A stretch of 64,000 bases of DNA from CAWJEL01 sp964647255 (GCA_964647255.1 CAZYGI010000012.1:1-64000), one strand, 5' to 3'; shown: positions 24,594 to 33,328, counted from the stretch's first letter. Numbers and translations are program-made. The notes: generated from the letters alone by a model not told the origin.

Positions 24594-25307
24594 TCAGCCC
24601 TTGAGCCCGGTCATCGCGATCCCCTCGATGAACAGGCGCTGCGCCAGGAAAAAGACGATCACCACCGGCAGCACGACCACCAGCGATGCCGCCATCAGAT
24701 AACTCCATTTGACCTGGAAGCTGCCACGGAAGAAGTTGAGGCCCAGGGTCAGAGTGTAGCGGGATTGGTCCTGCAGGAAGATCAACGGCTGGAGGAAGTC
24801 GTTCCAACTGGCCTGGAACGCGTTGCCGAAGAAGGCCGGCACGATCAGCGGCAGGAAGGTGTCGATCCAGCCCAGCCGGTTGAACAAGGCGAAGAGCGGC
24901 ACCATCGTCACCGGGTAGGGCAGCATCAAGGTGGAGAGCAGCAGCGCAAAAAAGTACCCCTTGCCGGGCGCGCGCAGCCGCGCAAACCCATAAGCCACGA
25001 TGGTGCAGGACAGCAGATGTCCAACGATGGCGCCCAGGCTGATGAGCAACGTATTGAGCGCGTACCGCCCAAACGGCAGATAGGTGAGCGCCTCGCGATA
25101 GTTCGCCCAGCGCGGTGGGTTAGGGAGCCACACCGGCGGGTTCGCCAGCACCTGCCACTCAGGCTTCAGCGACGACGACAGCATCCAAAAGATCGGCAGC
25201 AGAAAAATCGCCGCGGCCGCGCCCAACAGCCCGTAAACAAGGACCCGCTTTGACGGGATGACGGGCTTAGGCGATTTCACTTTTCGGTCATCCTCCGCTT
25301 TCCTCAT
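24594..25307 (-). CDS. Sugar ABC transporter permease, MalG type, with EAA loop missing
   Basis: A protein of 237 residues, inner-membrane subunit of a carbohydrate ABC importer. The N-terminus (VLVYGLLGAAAAIFLLPIFWML, SSSLKPE) and the NTLLISLGAIVGHLL, LMLPYPVTMVPLF segments are typical. After VPAFFGNAF (to residue 164) the sequence jumps directly to ASWNDFLQPLIFL. In MalG relatives about 50 residues lie between these points, including the EAA motif that docks on the ATPase. The frame stays open, so this is an in-frame deletion or an assembly collapse; the encoded subunit should not couple to an ATPase. The gene follows the other permease by 6 bases. Confidence 0.85.
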   Translation of the reverse strand: MRKAEDDRKVKSPKPVIPSKRVLVYGLLGAAAAIFLLPIFWMLSSSLKPEWQVLANPPVWLPNPPRWANYREALTYLPFGRYALNTLLISLGAIVGHLLSCTIVAYGFARLRAPGKGYFFALLLSTLMLPYPVTMVPLFALFNRLGWIDTFLPLIVPAFFGNAFQASWNDFLQPLIFLQDQSRYTLTLGLNFFRGSFQVKWSYLMAASLVVVLPVVIVFFLAQRLFIEGIAMTGLKG

Positions 25308-25313
25308 CCCGGC

Positions 25314-26198
25314 CTACTCCCGCTTTCCCTCGTAATACACCCAGAACTGTCCGCTGCGGAACAGGACCAGCGTCAGCACCATGATGATCATAAACAGCAC
25401 CCAGGCAAGCGCGCTGGCGTAACCCATGTGGAAGAACTGGAATGCCTGGCGGTAGATGTAAAGCACGTAGAACAGCGTCGCATCCAGCGGGCCGCCGTTG
25501 GTGGCAACGAAAGCGCTGGTGAAGGTCTGAAAAGTGCTGATAACGCTCAGGATCAAGGCGAAGAGGATGGTCGGCGTGATCATCGGCACGGTGATGCGCC
25601 AGAACCGCGCGCCGGCCCCCGCGCCGTCAATAGCAGCCGCCTCGTAGAGCTCCGGCGGCACCCCTTGCAGCCCGGCCAGGTAGATCACCATGGCCCGGCC
25701 CCAGCCCCAGAACGTCATCAGCAGCAGTGAAGGCAACGCCCAGCGGGGGTCAATCAGCCAGCGCGGGCCCTGGATGCCGATGACGCCCAGGAGAGTGTTG
25801 AGCAGCCCGCCCTGCGGGTTGAAGATCCACATCCACAACACCACGTAAGCCACGCCGGCCAGCACCGATGGCAGGTAGAAGATCGTGCGAAAGACGCCTA
25901 CCGCACGCACCTTCTGGTTGACCAGCAGCGCCAGGGCCATCCCGCCGATCAACTCCATCGGCACGTAGACCAACGTATAAATCGTCGTGACCTTGAGCGC
26001 TTGACCGAACAGCGGGTCGCTCGCCATGCGCACGTAGTTGTCAAGGCCGATCCACCGCGGGGGGCTGAACAGATCCCAGTCGGTGAAACCCAGGTAGAGG
26101 GCAATGGCCATCGGCACGAGGGTGAAAGCAAGGAACCCGATCAACCACGGCGAGATGGTCAGGTAAAAGGTGATGGCTTCACGGCGGCGTGATGACAT
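25314..26198 (-). CDS. Sugar ABC transporter permease, MalF/UgpA type
   Basis: An inner-membrane protein of 294 residues with six transmembrane helices. The coupling motif EAAAIDGAGAGARFWRI is intact, followed by the typical TNGGPLDAT segment. ATG 26198 (MSSRRREAITFYL) is chosen because the longer form, from 26276, would be translated from the GGTT/GTTT simple repeat and start with PTNQQTNQQTNQ. It pairs with the MalG-type subunit downstream and the binding protein upstream; no ATPase gene is nearby, so a shared MsmK-like ATPase encoded elsewhere is expected. Confidence 0.9.
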   Translation of the reverse strand: MSSRRREAITFYLTISPWLIGFLAFTLVPMAIALYLGFTDWDLFSPPRWIGLDNYVRMASDPLFGQALKVTTIYTLVYVPMELIGGMALALLVNQKVRAVGVFRTIFYLPSVLAGVAYVVLWMWIFNPQGGLLNTLLGVIGIQGPRWLIDPRWALPSLLLMTFWGWGRAMVIYLAGLQGVPPELYEAAAIDGAGAGARFWRITVPMITPTILFALILSVISTFQTFTSAFVATNGGPLDATLFYVLYIYRQAFQFFHMGYASALAWVLFMIIMVLTLVLFRSGQFWVYYEGKRE

Positions 26199-26212
26199 GG
26201 GTGGGAATAGCA

Positions 26213-26308
26213 GGTGGGTTAGTTGGTTGGTTTGTTGGTTGGTTTGTTGGTTAGTTGGTTGGTCCACGTGTGCCAACCAACCAACTAACCAACGAACAAA
26301 CCAGCCAA
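26213..26308. repeat. GGTT/GTTT simple repeat with inverted-repeat hairpin
   Basis: A run of GGTTGGTT/GGTTTGTT units (26213-26263) is followed, after CCACGTGTG, by the complementary AACC-rich run (26273-26308). Perfect 17-bp arms lie at 26246-26262 and 26277-26293. In transcript order it follows the binding-protein gene and precedes the permease genes, where a hairpin can raise the yield of binding protein over permeases. Confidence 0.75.
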
Positions 26309-26320
26309 CCGCTTCTGAAC

Positions 26321-27667
26321 CTACTTTTGCGCCAACTGCTCGTCCAGCGCCTTCTGGGCTTCGGCGGCAGCGGTCTTCAACACAGTGGCCACATCGGCAG
26401 TCGGATCAATCAGCACGGTTTCCAGCGCCTTGCGCAGCGCGGGATCCGCCGTCTGCCCCCAGTAAGGGGTGGAGACGTAGGCGCGCGGGGCCAGGTGCGA
26501 CAGCTCGCCGATCCAGACGCCCTCGATGGGGTCTTTGCTCAGCCCGGAGGAGTCGGCCACCGACTTGACTGCGGGCAGCGCCCAATCCTTCCACACCTCA
26601 GCGCCGGCCTCACCGGCGTAGAACCTCAAGAAGCGCCAGGCCGCCTCAGGATGCTCGGCGCCCGCGGCGATGCCGAAGCCGCCCCAGAACAACACACTGG
26701 CGCGCACCTTGCCGGCCGGCGCCCCCACCACACCCAGGTCAATGTTGGGGTTCGCCTTGTAACCGCCTTGCGGCCACCGCCCGAAGAGGCGCATGGCGGC
26801 CTTGCCTTGATCGAACTCGGTGTTGCCTCCGCCCCACATCGCCAGATCGGCCGGAGGCGGCGCCACCTTGTGCACGTTATACAGATCAGCGTAGAACTTC
26901 AGCGCGGACTGTGTCTCGGGCGAGTCCATGTAGCCCACGAATTTCTTGCCATCCTCGCTGATCAGCCGGCCGCCGGCCGCCGCCACCCAGTACTCGAAGC
27001 CGGAAGTCCATGAGGCCGGGAGCTGGACGCCCCAGACATCGGTCTTGCCGTCGCCGTTGGTGTCTTTGGTCAGCGCCTTCGCCGTCGTCAGCAGGTCCTC
27101 CCAGGTCCACCCCTCTTTGGGATACGGCACTTTAAACTGATCGAAGAGCTTCTTGTTGAAATAGACCGCCACCGGCGAGTAATCCTTCGGCAGGAGGTAC
27201 TGTTTGCCGTTCCACTTGCCGGGATCGGTCAGGCCGGGCAGGTAGATGCCGGTGTCCAGGCCGTCTGCGCTCTTGAGGAAATCATCCAGCGGCAGGAGCG
27301 CGCCCTTCTCCACAAACATCGGCACCGCGTCGTCGCCGATCTGCATGATGTCCGGCGGTCGCTTGGCTGCGATCTGGGTCAGCAGGCGAGTGTAGTAGTC
27401 GCTGCCGGCCACGGCTTCGAGCTGCACCAGGATGTCGGGGTTAGCCTTCTCGAAACGGCTGATAATCTCCTGGTGGGGCGTGAGGCCCTCGCCGCTGTCG
27501 CCGGTGCCGACGCGCAGGATGATCTTGCTGCCCTCGGCGGTGGCCGCGGGCTGGACAGGGACGGCCGACTGCGGCTGCGCCGCCGGGACCGGCGCGCAGC
27601 CGGCCAACAGGACGAAAACCGCCAACAGACAAAACAGCGGCCACACCGTCATTCTGAATTTTCTCAT
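26321..27667 (-). CDS. Extracellular sugar-binding lipoprotein (family 1)
   Basis: A protein of 448 residues. A lipoprotein signal (AVFVLLAGC, modified Cys near 24) is followed by a solute-binding protein family 1 fold, with typical GLTPHQEIISRFEKANPDI, VAVYFNKKLFDQF and AAMRLFGRWPQGGY segments. It captures a carbohydrate, identity unknown, and delivers it to the permeases encoded next. GAGGAG precedes the ATG. It is the first gene of the transporter operon, ahead of the hairpin repeat at 26213-26308. Confidence 0.92.
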   Translation of the reverse strand: MRKFRMTVWPLFCLLAVFVLLAGCAPVPAAQPQSAVPVQPAATAEGSKIILRVGTGDSGEGLTPHQEIISRFEKANPDILVQLEAVAGSDYYTRLLTQIAAKRPPDIMQIGDDAVPMFVEKGALLPLDDFLKSADGLDTGIYLPGLTDPGKWNGKQYLLPKDYSPVAVYFNKKLFDQFKVPYPKEGWTWEDLLTTAKALTKDTNGDGKTDVWGVQLPASWTSGFEYWVAAAGGRLISEDGKKFVGYMDSPETQSALKFYADLYNVHKVAPPPADLAMWGGGNTEFDQGKAAMRLFGRWPQGGYKANPNIDLGVVGAPAGKVRASVLFWGGFGIAAGAEHPEAAWRFLRFYAGEAGAEVWKDWALPAVKSVADSSGLSKDPIEGVWIGELSHLAPRAYVSTPYWGQTADPALRKALETVLIDPTADVATVLKTAAAEAQKALDEQLAQK

Positions 27668-27944
27668 CGCTTGAACTCCTCTGCCTCAGGATTTGGTCTC
27701 GACCATTCTACACCAACACACCGGGTGCCCGCAAATGCCCGGCGGCGCGGCGGCGTGGGAAGTGACAAAATCGAGCGTAAGAGGCACAAAAATCATCAGC
27801 CCCTGCCTGCTAAACCGGCCGACAGGCCAGCGCAAGCGGCGTAATCGCGCCTTTCACTTTGCGCAACCCGGCGCGCTGATTTCTCGATTTATCTTTTTCG
27901 CCGTAGAATAGCGTCTTGTTACACCTGCGGAGGAGAATTCATCC
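27668..27944. promoter_or_regulatory. Intergenic region between divergent transporter and xpt genes
   Basis: A 277-base gap between divergent units. For the plus-strand xpt gene a -10-like TAGAAT lies at 27904-27909, with a weak -35 area at 27880-27886, and GGAGGAG at 27929-27935 is the ribosome binding site. The leader is too short for a purine riboswitch. No clear promoter was found for the minus-strand transporter genes; the rest of the gap shows nothing recognisable. Confidence 0.5.
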
Positions 27945-28514
27945 ATGGAACTGCTCAAACAACGGATCCAGCGCGAGGGCGTCAATATGGGGCACGGCAT
28001 CCTCAAGGTTGACTCCTTCATCAACCATCAAGTGGACCCGGCACTGATGCTGGCGGTCGGCGGTGCGCTGGCGGCGCGCTTTGCCCACTTGGGCGCCAAC
28101 AAGATCGTCACCGCCGAAATCAGTGGCATCGCGCCCGCGTTGACCACCGCCCTCGCGCTAGGCATCCCGGTGGTGTACGCCCGCAAAACGAAGCCCGTCA
28201 CCATGCACCCGAACGCCATGACTGCTTCCGCGCCATCGCACACCAAAGGCGTGATGACCGAGCTGATGATCTCGCCGGAGTTCCTCGGCCCGCGCGATCA
28301 TGTGCTGGTGGTGGACGACTTCCTGGCCCGTGGCGAGACGATCCGCGCGCTGGTGGCGCTGGTGCGCAAATCCGGCGCCCAACTGATCGGCATCGGCGCG
28401 GTGATCGAGAAGCGTTTCGAAGGTGGCCGCACAGCCCTGGCCGATCTCGGCGTCCCGATCGAGACGCTGGCCGTAATTACCAGCATGGACAACGGGAAGA
28501 TCGAAATGGAGTGA
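27945..28514 (+). CDS. xpt: Xanthine phosphoribosyltransferase
   Basis: A protein of 189 residues, the usual length for Xpt. It converts xanthine and PRPP to XMP in purine salvage. The PRPP-binding motif VLVVDDFLARGET and the N-terminal MELLKQRIQREG, with GILKVDSFINHQ, are characteristic. A strong GGAGGAG site precedes the ATG. The next gene, GMP synthase, uses XMP as substrate, so together they form a salvage route xanthine to XMP to GMP. Confidence 0.95.
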   Translation: MELLKQRIQREGVNMGHGILKVDSFINHQVDPALMLAVGGALAARFAHLGANKIVTAEISGIAPALTTALALGIPVVYARKTKPVTMHPNAMTASAPSHTKGVMTELMISPEFLGPRDHVLVVDDFLARGETIRALVALVRKSGAQLIGIGAVIEKRFEGGRTALADLGVPIETLAVITSMDNGKIEME

Positions 28515-28517
28515 ACA

Positions 28518-28622
28518 ACGATGGACCATGGACAACCGACGACAGGCATCGCACCGGACGCGAAGGTCCAGGGCCCGTCCCGCCAGGAAGCATCGCGTTC
28601 GGTAATGGTCAATCGTCAATGG
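28518..28622. repeat. Phrase-like simple repeat before guaA
   Basis: The stretch contains GATGGACCATGGAC at its start and GGTCAATCGTCAATGGG at its end. Near-identical phrases occur before rplM (55430-55510) and before rpoA (57876-57966). It overlaps the possible extended N-terminus of GuaA, which is therefore probably not conserved protein. Confidence 0.55.
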
Positions 28623-30185
28623 GCGTCCCACGACACCATCGTCATCCTCGACTACGGCTCGCAAACCGCCCAACTGATCGCGCGGCGCGTGCGTGAGCTG
28701 CACGTCTACTGCGAGCTGATCCCGTGGAACGCGCCCGCCGAAAGGCTGGCGGCGCTCGCGCCGAAAGGGTTCATCCTGTCGGGCGGACCGAACAGCGTGT
28801 ATGCGGCCGGTGCGCCGACGTTGCCGCCGTTCGTGCTGGCGTCCGGGGCGCCGGTGCTGGGGATCTGCTACGGGATGCAGCTCCTGGCGCACAACCTGGG
28901 CGGCCGGGTGGATCCGGCTGCGCGGCGCGAGTACGGCCATGCCGAGGTGCGCGTCGTGGCGGAAGACATCCCGCTGTGGCAGGGCCTGCCCGAGGAAATC
29001 AGCGTCTGGATGAGCCACGGCGACCATGTAGCCGACCTGCCGCCCACCTTCGCGCCCTTGGCTATCACTGCATCATCGGTCGCCGCAATGGGCGATCCGA
29101 GCCGCGGCCTCTACGGCGTGCAGTTCCACCCGGAGGTGCAGCATACGGCCCACGGCCGCGAGCTGCTTGGCAACTTCGTGCTCGACATCTGCGGGTGCCG
29201 GCCCGACTGGACGCCCGCGAACTTCATCGCCGAAACCACACAGAGCATCGCCCACCAGGTGGGCGATGGGTGCGTGATCTGCGGGCTGAGCGGCGGGGTG
29301 GACTCGGCTGTCGCAGCCGCCCTGATCCATCGCGCGATCGGGGAGCGGCTGACGTGCATCTTCGTGGATCACGGCCTGCTGCGGCAGGGCGAGGCCGCGC
29401 AGGTGGTGGAGGCGTTCCAACGGCACATGGGCATGAAACTGATCGCCGTCAACGCTGCCGAAGAGTTTCTGGCCGACCTGTCCGGCGTCACCGACCCGGA
29501 ACTCAAGCGCAAGCGCATCGGCGCCCGGTTTATCCGCACCTTCGAGGCGGCGGAGGCTGAAGCCGCCTGCGCCGGTGAGGCGGGCCACGCGACCTACCTG
29601 GCCCAGGGCACCCTCTACCCCGACGTCATCGAGTCCGCCAGCCGGGACGATCAGGCGACGGCGCGCACGATCAAGACGCACCACAACGTCGGCGGGTTGC
29701 CCGCGGACATGACGTTCCAGCTCATCGAACCGCTGCGCAGCCTCTTCAAGGACGAGGTGCGCCTGGTCGGCCAGGCACTGGGCCTCCCCGACGAGATCGT
29801 CTGGCGGCACCCGTTCCCCGGCCCCGGCCTGGCGATCCGCATCATCGGTGAGGTCACGTGGGATCGGTTGGAGACGCTACGCCATGCCGACGCGATCTTC
29901 CTGGAGGAGTTGGGCGGCGCGGGCCTCTACCGTGCGGTATCGCAGGCGTTCGCCGCGCTCCTGCCGGTGCGCTCGGTCGGCGTCATGGGCGACGGCCGCA
30001 CCTATGCTGACACCATCGCGCTGCGCGCCGTGACCACCGACGATTTCATGACCGCCGACTGGGCGCGGCTGCCCTATGAGCTGCTGGCCCGCATCAGCAA
30101 CCGCATCGTCAACGAGGTGTCCGGCGTCAACCGTGTGGTCTATGACGTGAGCTCCAAGCCGCCGGCAACGATCGAATGGGAGTAA
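28605..30185 (+). CDS. guaA: GMP synthase (glutamine-hydrolysing)
   Basis: A protein of about 526 residues from ATG 28605. The N-terminal class I amidotransferase has the catalytic Cys in VLGICYGMQLLA and His/Glu in VQFHPEVQHT. The ATP-pyrophosphatase part has the PP-loop GLSGGVDSAVAA, and the C-terminal dimerisation domain ends KPPATIEWE. It makes GMP from XMP, ATP and glutamine. An in-frame ATG at 28521 would add 28 residues encoded by the intergenic repeat, so the later start is preferred; no good ribosome binding site settles this. It is co-directional with xpt, 90 bases downstream. Confidence 0.95.
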   Translation: MVNRQWASHDTIVILDYGSQTAQLIARRVRELHVYCELIPWNAPAERLAALAPKGFILSGGPNSVYAAGAPTLPPFVLASGAPVLGICYGMQLLAHNLGGRVDPAARREYGHAEVRVVAEDIPLWQGLPEEISVWMSHGDHVADLPPTFAPLAITASSVAAMGDPSRGLYGVQFHPEVQHTAHGRELLGNFVLDICGCRPDWTPANFIAETTQSIAHQVGDGCVICGLSGGVDSAVAAALIHRAIGERLTCIFVDHGLLRQGEAAQVVEAFQRHMGMKLIAVNAAEEFLADLSGVTDPELKRKRIGARFIRTFEAAEAEAACAGEAGHATYLAQGTLYPDVIESASRDDQATARTIKTHHNVGGLPADMTFQLIEPLRSLFKDEVRLVGQALGLPDEIVWRHPFPGPGLAIRIIGEVTWDRLETLRHADAIFLEELGGAGLYRAVSQAFAALLPVRSVGVMGDGRTYADTIALRAVTTDDFMTADWARLPYELLARISNRIVNEVSGVNRVVYDVSSKPPATIEWE

Positions 30186-30296
30186 GAGAGTACTCAAAAT
30201 CACACGGAGATCGGCCAGTGAGGTGCAATCTGCGCGATACCTGGCGCTTGATCGGCATCTACTAACTCACTACGTTACTATCTCACTCAACACCCC

Positions 30297-31742
30297 ATGC
30301 GCAAACTTATTGTGGCCCTGCTCATCCTCGCCGCCGTCGCCGCTGCGCTGTTGACCCCCTCCTATCTGCGCTATCGCCGCAGTGCAGGGGTGATCCCGGC
30401 CTGGGTGCGGCTGGGCGGCGCGCAAGTGAGCGCCGCGACGGCCGCCGACGCGGATGCCGCCTTGCGCCAGGCCTTTGAGGAACCGGTCGCAGCGTACTAC
30501 GGCAGCCAGCGCATCCTGCTCCGGCCACAGAATATTGGCTTTCACGTGGACACCGCGGCCATGCTTGCCGCGGCGCAGCAGGCCGACACCGTGGTCAACC
30601 TGGTCCGCTACCTGGCCGAAGACGCGCTGCACCGCCCACCCAAAACCATGGAAATCCCGCTCAAGTACACGTTCGATTCAGCCGCGCTCGATGCCTGGCT
30701 GCAGGACGTCGCAACCGAACATGATCGCCCGCCCCAACCGCCGCAGCCGCTCGTGGCGACCCTCAGCCTGGCGCCGGGCCAACCCGGTCAGGCGCTGGAT
30801 CTCGTGGCGTCCCGCAGCCAACTGCTCGCCACCCTGATCACTGCGCGGGAGCGCACCGTCCACCTGGCGGTCGCTGAAACGCCTGCGCCGCCCATCAATA
30901 TCGCAGCGCTGGGCGAGCTGCTCAAGGCCCGGCTGGATGAGTTTCCCGGCATTGCGGGCCTCTACCTGCACTTCCTGCCCACCGGCGAGGAGATCACGAT
31001 CAACGCTGATGTTGCGTATGCAGGCACCAGCACCCTGAAAATTGCTATCCTGGAACAGGTTTACCGGACGTTGGACGCCCCGCCCGATGTCGAGACGAGC
31101 AAGATCATCAGCGAGACGATGATGCATAGCGGCAACTTCACGGCGAATCTGATGTTGGGCATCGTGGGCGGCGGGGATTGGGACATCGGGGTGCAGCGGA
31201 TGAACCAGGCGTTCAAGTCCCTGGGGATGAAAAACACCTTTATGGCGACCCCCTATGACCGCAAGCTAGCCGTGGCGCCCCGCATCGTCACACAGGCGAA
31301 CAGCCGCACGGACCTGAACACCCAGCCCGATCCTTACATGCAGACGACCCCGCGGGACATCGGCATGGCATTGCAGATGCTGGTGGCGTGCAGCGAGGGC
31401 GGCGGCACCCTCATCGCCGCCTACGGCGACCGGATCACCCCGGCCGAGTGCCAGCAGGCGCTGAACTTCATGTCGCTGAATGAGATGAAGGAGATGCTGG
31501 TGGGCGGGCTGCCAGGCGAGGCAAAGGCCGTGCACAAGCACGGTTACGTGCCCGACACGCACGGTGACGTGGCCGCCATCTGGAGCCCGGCGGGGCCTTA
31601 CGTGCTGTCGCTCTTCCTCTATCGGCCCACCTGGCTGGAGTGGGACATCTCCAACCCGACGATGAAGGATATCGCCCGCGCAACATGGGATTTCTTTGTT
31701 CAGTACGGCGACAGCTTACAGACCGGCGACCCCCAAAAATAG
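30297..31742 (+). CDS. Membrane-anchored serine hydrolase of the class A beta-lactamase fold
   Basis: A protein of 481 residues. One N-terminal hydrophobic segment (3-21) serves as anchor or signal. Residues about 35-200 resemble a peptidoglycan-binding-type (VanW-associated) domain. The C-terminal part has the class A beta-lactamase landmarks: STLK (SxxK, nucleophile Ser), SGNFTAN (SxN) and KHGYVPDTHGD (replacing KTG). Loss of the second KTG position suggests a cell-wall or esterase-like activity rather than drug resistance. The start lacks a ribosome binding site; a TACTAT 15 bases upstream could give a very short leader. A terminator follows directly. Confidence 0.8.
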   Translation: MRKLIVALLILAAVAAALLTPSYLRYRRSAGVIPAWVRLGGAQVSAATAADADAALRQAFEEPVAAYYGSQRILLRPQNIGFHVDTAAMLAAAQQADTVVNLVRYLAEDALHRPPKTMEIPLKYTFDSAALDAWLQDVATEHDRPPQPPQPLVATLSLAPGQPGQALDLVASRSQLLATLITARERTVHLAVAETPAPPINIAALGELLKARLDEFPGIAGLYLHFLPTGEEITINADVAYAGTSTLKIAILEQVYRTLDAPPDVETSKIISETMMHSGNFTANLMLGIVGGGDWDIGVQRMNQAFKSLGMKNTFMATPYDRKLAVAPRIVTQANSRTDLNTQPDPYMQTTPRDIGMALQMLVACSEGGGTLIAAYGDRITPAECQQALNFMSLNEMKEMLVGGLPGEAKAVHKHGYVPDTHGDVAAIWSPAGPYVLSLFLYRPTWLEWDISNPTMKDIARATWDFFVQYGDSLQTGDPQK

Positions 31743-31778
31743 GGGCGTTCCGAGCGGCTTTCTCGCTCAAAACGCCCC
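31742..31778. terminator. Terminator hairpin between convergent genes
   Basis: GGGGCGTT (31742-31749) pairs with AACGCCCC (31771-31778), with an inner GAGCG/CGCTC stem. It begins at the stop codon of the hydrolase gene and can serve the minus-strand gene ending at 31799 too. Confidence 0.75.
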
Positions 31779-31798
31779 CATGCCTCGATCTCTCAGGA

Positions 31799-32203
31799 TC
31801 ACCCTTCAGACGCCGGCGGCTCGGCCGGGCTCTCCGGCTCCGCAGGCGCTTCGGGAGCCTGCTTGGACTCCAGCTTCTCCAACAGCCTGCCCAGTTCCTT
31901 GTTGAGCACGTCTAGCCCGCTCAAGATGCCCTTGCGGACATCCTCAACGACGTCGCTCTCCTTGAGGTCCACCGCGACCTTCTCGGCCTTCACCTTCAAA
32001 TCCTTGGCCTGTTCGCCCTCGCTGACCTTCTGGACAGCCTGGCTGATGTCGTTGCCGAACTTTTGCAGGCCCTCGGTCAGCTCGGACTGGATGCGCTTAC
32101 GATCGTCGCTCTCCCAAGCCGCCTTGATCGTGTCAGCGGCCTGCTTGCCCAGCTTGCCCAGCTCATCGGCGATGTTCTTTTCGACCTTCTGTTCCTCGGA
32201 CAT
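31799..32203 (-). CDS. Acidic coiled-coil protein of unknown function
   Basis: A 134-residue protein from ATG 32203, with GGAGGG 6 bases upstream. It is rich in Glu, Lys and Ala with long amphipathic helices (EKNIADELGKLGKQAADTI, EDVRKGILSGLDVLNKELG) and a Pro/Glu-rich tail. It has no signal peptide or membrane segment. Similar small helical proteins occur in Chloroflexota, but no function is known. A longer frame to 32335 has no conserved features. Confidence 0.7.
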   Translation of the reverse strand: MSEEQKVEKNIADELGKLGKQAADTIKAAWESDDRKRIQSELTEGLQKFGNDISQAVQKVSEGEQAKDLKVKAEKVAVDLKESDVVEDVRKGILSGLDVLNKELGRLLEKLESKQAPEAPAEPESPAEPPASEG

Positions 32204-32614
32204 GGCACCCTCCTGTGACAATGGATGACGCTGGCGCCGGCGGCCCGGCACAGCCACATCATCGGCGATTTCCTCTTTGTATACGCACATCGGGGCAGAA
32301 GGTTGCAGACCAGTGCCATGCCCCTGCCGGGGCAAAATCGAGATGAAAATAGAGCGATCAGCGCCGCTCAGCGTTCACACCGCACCTGCGGGTGGGAGCA
32401 GGCGTCAACGTCATCAGCGTTCTATTTTCAGATCAGTGGCCACGCTGCTGACCGGGCAGGGACAGATTTGAAAAAACAAACTGCGTCACAAGTCGAGGCT
32501 GACCGACCTTGCCAAAACCGGGCTTCCGGTGTATGATGGCGCTCATGTTGAGCCGGACCGCGTGCGTTCGGCTCCTGCTATGTTCTTATGCGTCTGTCGG
32601 ATAAGGAGTTGCTG
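32204..32614. other. 411-base divergent intergenic region with a structured inverted repeat
   Basis: This gap separates the minus-strand coiled-coil gene from rpe. It holds a perfect 10-bp inverted repeat (TGAAAATAGA at 32344-32353, complement at 32421-32430) enclosing 67 GC-rich bases with internal CACC/GGGTG pairing, a GCCCC-TGCC-GGGGC hairpin near 32321-32334, and the rpe promoter at 32509-32537. No known riboswitch pattern or small gene with a convincing start was found. Confidence 0.5.
32509..32537 (+). promoter_or_regulatory. Promoter of rpe
   Basis: TTGCCA (32509-32514) and TATGAT (32532-32537) are separated by 17 bp, each close to the sigma-70 consensus. Transcription would begin near 32544, about 70 bases before the GTG of rpe. 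Confidence 0.7.
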
Positions 32615-33274
32615 GTGATTAAGATCGCGCCATCTGTTCTCGCCGCTGATTTCACCGCCCTCGGCGCGGAGGTGCGGGCAGCGCAAGCCGCGGGCGCCGA
32701 CTACATCCATGTAGATGTCATGGACGGCCATTTTGTCCCCAATATTACGCTGGGCCCCGCCATTGTGGCTGCTCTGCATCGAGCCACCGGGCTGCCGCTT
32801 GACATTCACCTCATGATCGAAGCGCCCGAACGCTACCTGGCCGATTTCGCCGCCGCAGGCGCCACCATCATCACCGTTCACGTCGAGACCTGTCCGCATC
32901 TGCACCGCACTGTCGAACAAATTCGCCAGGCAGGCGCCCGGCCCGGCGTCACGCTGAATCCGGCGACCTCGCTCGAGACCGTCGCCGAGATCCTGCCCTA
33001 CGTGGATCAGGTGCTGGTCATGACAGTGAACCCCGGCTTCGGTGGGCAGAGCTTCATTCCGACCATGACCACCAAAGTGGCGCGTTTGCGCGAAATGATC
33101 GCCGCCACCGGCCGCGCGATTGACATCGAAGTGGATGGCGGCATTGACGTGACGACGACCCCGGCGATCGTGGCTGCCGGCGCCAACGTGCTCGTCGCCG
33201 GGACCGCGGTGTTTCGCCATCCCGACGGCATCGCAGGCGGGATCGCCGCCATCAGAGCTGCCGCGCGGGGCTAG
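32615..33274 (+). CDS. rpe: Ribulose-phosphate 3-epimerase
   Basis: A 219-residue TIM-barrel enzyme that interconverts ribulose 5-phosphate and xylulose 5-phosphate in the pentose phosphate pathway. The metal-binding signature HVDVMDGHFVPN, the second Asp in VDGGI and MTVNPGFGGQ are all present. GTG 32615 is chosen over ATG 32588 because AAGGAG (32603-32608) is correctly spaced for the GTG and the resulting length fits the family. It is apparently monocistronic, with a hairpin after the stop. Confidence 0.95.
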   Translation: MIKIAPSVLAADFTALGAEVRAAQAAGADYIHVDVMDGHFVPNITLGPAIVAALHRATGLPLDIHLMIEAPERYLADFAAAGATIITVHVETCPHLHRTVEQIRQAGARPGVTLNPATSLETVAEILPYVDQVLVMTVNPGFGGQSFIPTMTTKVARLREMIAATGRAIDIEVDGGIDVTTTPAIVAAGANVLVAGTAVFRHPDGIAGGIAAIRAAARG

Positions 33275-33286
33275 TTCCGGCGGCTG

Positions 33287-33311
33287 CTGGAGATCGCAGG
33301 GCAATCTCCAG
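33287..33311 (+). terminator. Hairpin after rpe
   Basis: Arms CTGGAGAT (33287-33294) and ATCTCCAG (33304-33311) enclose 9 bases, 12 bases after the rpe stop; the bases GCTTTAAAA follow. Confidence 0.6.
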
Positions 33312-33328
33312 GCTTTAAAAAGCAAACA

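Noticed and set aside
24594..25307. A frameshift in the MalG-type permease.
   Set aside because: Sequence on both sides of the gap stays in the same frame with good family similarity, so it is a deletion, not a frameshift.
26199..26276. N-terminal PTNQ repeat as part of the MalF-type permease.
   Set aside because: It is a translation of an intergenic simple repeat; conserved sequence begins after the ATG at 26198.
27668..27944. Purine riboswitch before xpt.
   Set aside because: The predicted leader is only about 30 bases, and no three-way junction with the conserved loops is visible.
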